Of a DNA stretch of 64,000 nucleotides, positions 59,540 through 64,000 are shown piece after piece. A model generated the notes under the pieces. The model was not told the origin of the DNA. It did not search any database and was given only the letters and a program-made list of their open reading frames with translations. The first letter of the stretch is position 1; every line of letters starts with the position of its first letter. The stretch is from Zea mays. Taxonomy: Eukaryota > Streptophyta > Magnoliopsida > Poales > Poaceae. The DNA lies in assembly GCF_902167145.1 (NCBI RefSeq), contig NC_050096.1, positions 85,432,683 to 85,496,682 on the forward strand. The letters run 5' to 3'. Made by a program: the position numbers and the translations under genes.

Positions 59540-62500
59540 GTTTATGCATCCGGGGGCTAAAGTTGGATCATCGATAGCGGGTGCACAAACCACATGACAG
59601 GGGAGAAGAAGATGTTCTCCTCCTACGAGAAAAACAAAGATCCCCAACGAGCTATCACATTCGGGGATGGAAACCAAGGTTTGGTCAAAGGATTGGGTAA
59701 AATTGCTATATCTTTTGACCATTCTATTTCCAATGTTTTTCTTGTAGATTCATTAGATTACAATTTGCTTTCCGTTTCTCAATTATGTCAAATGGGCTAC
59801 AACTGTCTTTTTACTGATGTAAGTGTCACTGTCTTTAGAAGAAGTGATGATTCAATAGCATTTAAGGGAGTGTTAGAGGGTCACCTATACTTGGTAGATT
59901 TTGATAGAGCTGAACTCGACACTTGCTTAATTGCTAAGACTAACATGGGTTGGCTCTGGCACTGCCAACTAGCCCATGTTGGGATGAAGAATCTTCATAA
60001 GCTTCTAAAGGGAGAACACATTTTAGGATTAACAAATGTTCATTTTGAGAAAGACAGGATTTGTAGCGCATGCCAAGCAGGGAAGCAAGTTGGTACCCAT
60101 CATCCAAATAAGAACATTATGACGACCGACAGGCCACTGGAGTTCCTACACATGGATCTATTTGGCCCGATTGCTTACATAAGCATCGGCGGGAGTAAGT
60201 ACTGTCTAGTTATTGTGGATGATTATTCTCGCTTCACTTGGGTATTCTTTTTGCAGGAAAAATCTCACACCCAAGAGACCTTAAAAGGTCTCAAAATGAG
60301 TTCGGCTTAAGGATCAAGAAAATTAGAAGCGACAACGGGACGGAGTTTAAGAACTCACAAATTGAAAGTTTCCTTGAGGAGGAGGGCATCAAGCATGAGT
60401 TCTCCTCTCCCTACACACCACAACAAAATGGTGTTGTGGAAAGGAAGAATAGAACTCTATTGGACATGGCAAGAACCATGCTTGATGAGTACAAGACATC
60501 GGATCGGTTTTGGGCCGAGGCAGTCAACACCGCCTGCTACGCCATCAACCGGTTATATCTACACCGAATCCTCAAGAAGACATCATACGAACTCCTTACC
60601 AGTAAAAAGCCCAATATTTCATATTTTAGAGTCTTTGGTAGCAAATGCTTTATACTTGTTAAAAGAAGTAGAAAATCTAAATTTGCTCCTAAGATTGTAG
60701 AAGGCTTTTTACTAGGATATGATTCAAACACAAGGGCATATAGAGTCTTTAACAAGTCCTCTGGACAAGTTGAAGTTTCTTGTGACGTTGTGTTTGATGA
60801 GACTAACGGCTCTCAAGTAGAGCAAGTGGATCTTGATGAGATAGGTGTTGAAGAGGCTCCATGCATCGCGCTAAGGAACATGTCCATTGGGGATGTGTGT
60901 CCTAAGGTATCCGAAGAGCCTCCAAATGCACAAGATCAACCATCCTCCTCCACGCAAGCGTCTCCACCAACTCAAAATGAGGATGAGGCTCAAGTTGATG
61001 AAGGAGAAGATCAAGCAAATGAGCCACCTCAAGATGACGGCAATGATCAAGGGGGAGATGCAAATGATCAAGACAAGGAGGATGGTGAACCAAGGCCGCC
61101 ACACCCAAGAGTCCACCAAGCAATCCAACGAGATCACCCCGTCGACACCATCCTCAGCGATATTCATAAGGGGGTAACTACTAGATCTCGTGTTGCTCAT
61201 TTTTGTGAACATTACTCGTTTGTTTCCTCTATTGAGCCACACAGGGTAGAGGAAGCACTTCAAGATTCGGATTGGGTGATGGCAATGCAAGAGGAGCTCA
61301 ACAACTTCACTAGGAACGAGGTATGGTATTTAGTTCCACGTCCTAACCAAAATGTTGAAGGAACCAAATGGGTGTTCCGCAAAAAGCAAGATGAGCATGG
61401 TGTGGTGACAAGGAACAAAGCTCGACTAGTGGCCAAAGGGTACTCCCAAGTCGAAGGTTTGGATTTCGGTGAAACCTATGCACCCGTAGCTAGGCTTGAG
61501 TCAATTCGTATATTATTAGCCTATGCTACTTACCATGGCTTCAAGCTTTATCAAATGGACATGAAGAGTGCCTTCCTCAATGGACCAATCAAAGAAGAGG
61601 TCTATGTTGAGCAACCTCCCAGCTTTGAAGATAGTGAGTACCCTAACCATGTTTATAAACTCTCTAAGGCGCTTTATGGGCTCAAGCAAGCCCCAAGAGC
61701 ATGGTATGAATGCCTTAGAGATTTCCTTATCACTAATGGATTCAAAGTCAGAAAAGCCGATCCTACACTCTTCACTAAAACTCTTGAAAATGACTTGTTT
61801 GTATGCCAAATTTATGTTGATGATATTATATTTGGGTCTACTAACGAGTCTACATGTGAAGAATTTAGTAGGATCATGACACAAAAATTCGAGATGTCAA
61901 TGATGGGGGAGTTGAAGTACTTCTTAGGATTTCAAGTGAAGCAACTCCAAGAGGGCACCTTCCTAAGCCAAACGAAGTATACTCAAGACATTCTAAGCAA
62001 GTTTGGGATGAAGGATGCCAAACCCATCAAAACACCCATGGGAACCAATGGGCATCTCGACCTCGACACGGAAGGTAAATCCGTGGATCAAAAGGTATAC
62101 CGGTCGATGATAGGTTCTTTACTCTATTTATGTGCATCTCGACCGGATATTATGCTTTCCGTATGCATGTGTGCAAGATTCCAAGCCGACCCTAAGGAAG
62201 CTCACCTTACGGCCGTAAAACGAATCTTGAGATATTTAGTTTATACTCCTAAGTTTGGGCTTTGGTATCCTAGGGGATCCACATTTGATTTGATTGGTTA
62301 TTCGGATGCCGATTGGGTCAGGTGTAAGATTAATAGAAAGAGCACATCGGGGACTTGCCAGTTCTTGGGAAGATCCTTGGTGTCTTGGGCTTCAAAGAAG
62401 CAAAATTTCGTAGCTCTTTCTACCGCCGAAGCCGAGTACATTGCTGCAGGCCATTGTTGCGCGCAACTAATTTAGATGAGGCAAACCCTTAGGGACTACG

Positions 62501-62769
62501 GTTACAAACTAACCAAAGTTCCTCTTCTATGTGATAATGAGAGTGCAATCTGCATGACGGATAATCCCGTTGAGCATAGCCGCACTAAACACATAGCCAT
62601 TCGGTATCACTTTTTAAGGGATCACCAACAAAAGGGAGATATCGAGATTTCATATATTAACACTAAAGATCAATTAGCCGATATCTTTACCAAGCCACTA
62701 GATGAACAAACTTTTAACAAACTTAGGCATGAGCTAAATATTCTTGATTCTAGGAACTTCTTTTGTTAA
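59540..62769 (+). pseudogene. Element E pol, broken by three lesions
   Basis: Starts at GTT TAT GCA after TTTTGTAG. A TAA at 59558-59560 replaces a serine codon just before the protease motif [14 protein letters not shown] small deletion near 60281-60290 (relatives have GGATTCTTGAGACGGGCTC here) shifts the frame in the integrase. TAG at 62473-62475 replaces a tryptophan codon in RNase H. Otherwise all domains are readable: [51 protein letters not shown], ending LDSRNFFC. Element E therefore cannot supply its own Pol. Confidence 0.92.
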
Positions 62770-63589
62770 TTTGCACACATAGCTCATTCATATACCTTTG
62801 ATCATGTCTCATTCATGCGCTATGACTAATGTGTTTTCAAGTCTATTTCAAACCAAGTCATAGGTGTATTGAAAGGGAATTGGAGTCTTCGGCGAAGACA
62901 AAGGCTTCCACTCCGTAACTCATCCTTCGTCGTCGCTCCGGGCAACTCTCAATCTTTGGGGGAGAGAGCCTAAGTACAAAGCAAAAGGACTCTGTCTTTG
63001 GTATAATCTTCACTCATATGTTTTATTTGCCAAAGGGGAGAAAGTAGTTAAAAGGGCTCTAATGACTCAGTTTTTGGCGATTCATGCCAAAGGGGGAGAG
63101 AGTATTAGCCCAAAGCAAAAGGACCGCACCACCACCCTAGTTTTAAAAATGATTTTCAATTGGAAATTTCAAATTGGTATCCTTTGTGTTCAAAAGGGGG
63201 AGAAAGTAGTATTTCAAAATTAATATATCAAAACCCTCTTGAACACTAAGAGGAGATTTCATTTAGGGGGAGTTTTGTTTAAGTCAAAGGAAAAGCATTT
63301 GAAACAGAGGGAGAAAATTTCAAATCTTGAAAATGCTTCGCAAAATTTTATTCATTTACCTTTGACCATTTGCAAAAGGACTTTGAAAATGATTTACAAA
63401 AGAATTTGCAAAAACAAAACATGTGGTGCAAGCGTGGTCCAAAATGTTAAAAATAGAAGAAACAATCCATGCATATCTTATAAATATTCATATTGGCACA
63501 ACTCCAAGCAGCCTTTGCACTTACATCACGCAAACTAGTTCAATTATGCACTTCTATATTTGCTTTGGTTTGTGTTGGCATCAATCACC
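62770..63589 (+). other. Element E 3' untranslated region
   Basis: Non-coding, with recurring AAAGGGGGAGA-type purine runs (63015-63300) that resemble internal polypurine tracts. Confidence 0.65.
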
Positions 63590-63603
63590 AAAAAGGGGGA
63601 GAT
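63590..63603 (+). other. Polypurine tract of element E
   Basis: AAAAAGGGGGAGAT before the 3' LTR; same sequence as in B and D. Confidence 0.85.
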
Positions 63604-64000
63604 TGAAAGGGAATTAGGCTTACACCTATTTCCTAATTGATTTTGGTGGTTGAATTGACCAACACAAATAATTGGACTAACTAGTTTGCTCTAGTGTATA
63701 AGTTATACAGGTGCCAAAGGTTCACACTTAGCCAATAAAAAGACCAAGAATTGGGTTCAACAAAGAGAGCAAGGGATAACCGAAGTGTGCCCTGGTCTGG
63801 CACACCGGACTGTCCGGTGCACCAGGGGACTCCAAGTCAAACTCTTCACCTTCGGGAAAACTCAGAGCCGCTCCGCTATAATTCACCGGACTGTCCGGTG
63901 TACACCGGACAGTGTCCGGTGCTCCAAGGAAGAGCGTCTCTGGAACTCGCCAGCTTCGGTAATTCGCTCCGCTATAATTCACCGGACATGTCCGGTGTGC
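63604..64000 (+). repeat. 3' LTR of element E, cut by the window edge
   Basis: TGAAAGGGAATTAGGC as in the 5' LTR; lacks one palindrome unit (about 22 bp) near 63815. Confidence 0.92.

Larger units (their letters stand above)
46590..64000 (+). mobile_element. Copia element E, nearly full length, split by element D, runs off the right edge
   Basis: E comprises 46590-50315 and 59294-64000. It has a 5' LTR, primer site, an intact gag once D is removed, a damaged pol, a polypurine tract and the first 397 bp of the 3' LTR. It is inserted in the RT of C in the same orientation. It belongs to the A/C subfamily. Confidence 0.93.

Overview
This window looks like nuclear DNA of a large-genome grass, most likely maize or another Zea. 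Three things point there: nested Ty1/copia elements of the SIRE/Maximus lineage (Opie/Ji type, about 9 kb, LTRs about 1.2 kb), Helitrons carrying pieces of host genes, and Stowaway and Tourist MITEs inside the introns of a host gene. Names are from memory of family features; no database was searched.

Layout. 1-4788: end of a long LTR (TGTCACACCC type) interrupted by a complete 4.17 kb solo LTR of what appears to be the same family, with a 5-bp target duplication. 4789-6836: old LTR relic, MITEs and a 75-bp tandem repeat. 6837-12109 (minus): an apparently intact MLO-family seven-transmembrane gene. All 15 coding exons can be traced with consistent phase (565 aa). 12110-14474: intergenic DNA with a broken MULE fragment and AT-rich repeats. 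14475-29754: copia element A, decayed and truncated, split by intact element B (19539-28526, TSD ATAGA). 29755-40825: two Helitrons in opposite orientation. Helitron 1 (29940-35645, minus) carries fragments of an ARF GTPase, a membrane-protein exon, a trihelix factor and an unidentified exon. Helitron 2 (37435-40074, plus) carries unidentified exons. 40826-64000: a three-level nest of element C (decayed), E inside C, and intact minus-strand D (50316-59288, TSD GCAAC) inside E. C and E both run past the right edge.

How the parts relate. The MLO gene is the only convincing complete host gene. B and D are the only copia copies with full-length gag and pol, and each has near-identical LTRs, so they are recent and possibly able to mobilise relatives. 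A, C and E are a second subfamily with stops, frameshifts and deletions.

I see no wholly new system such as a defence locus or gene cluster. The best leads are: (i) an exactly 82-nt GT...AG interval at the gag-pol junction in all five copies, whose removal would join Gag to Pol in frame; (ii) arrays of short CACCGGAC/GTCCGGTG palindromes in the LTR U3 regions; (iii) the phase-compatible membrane-protein/ARF exon arrangement in Helitron 1.
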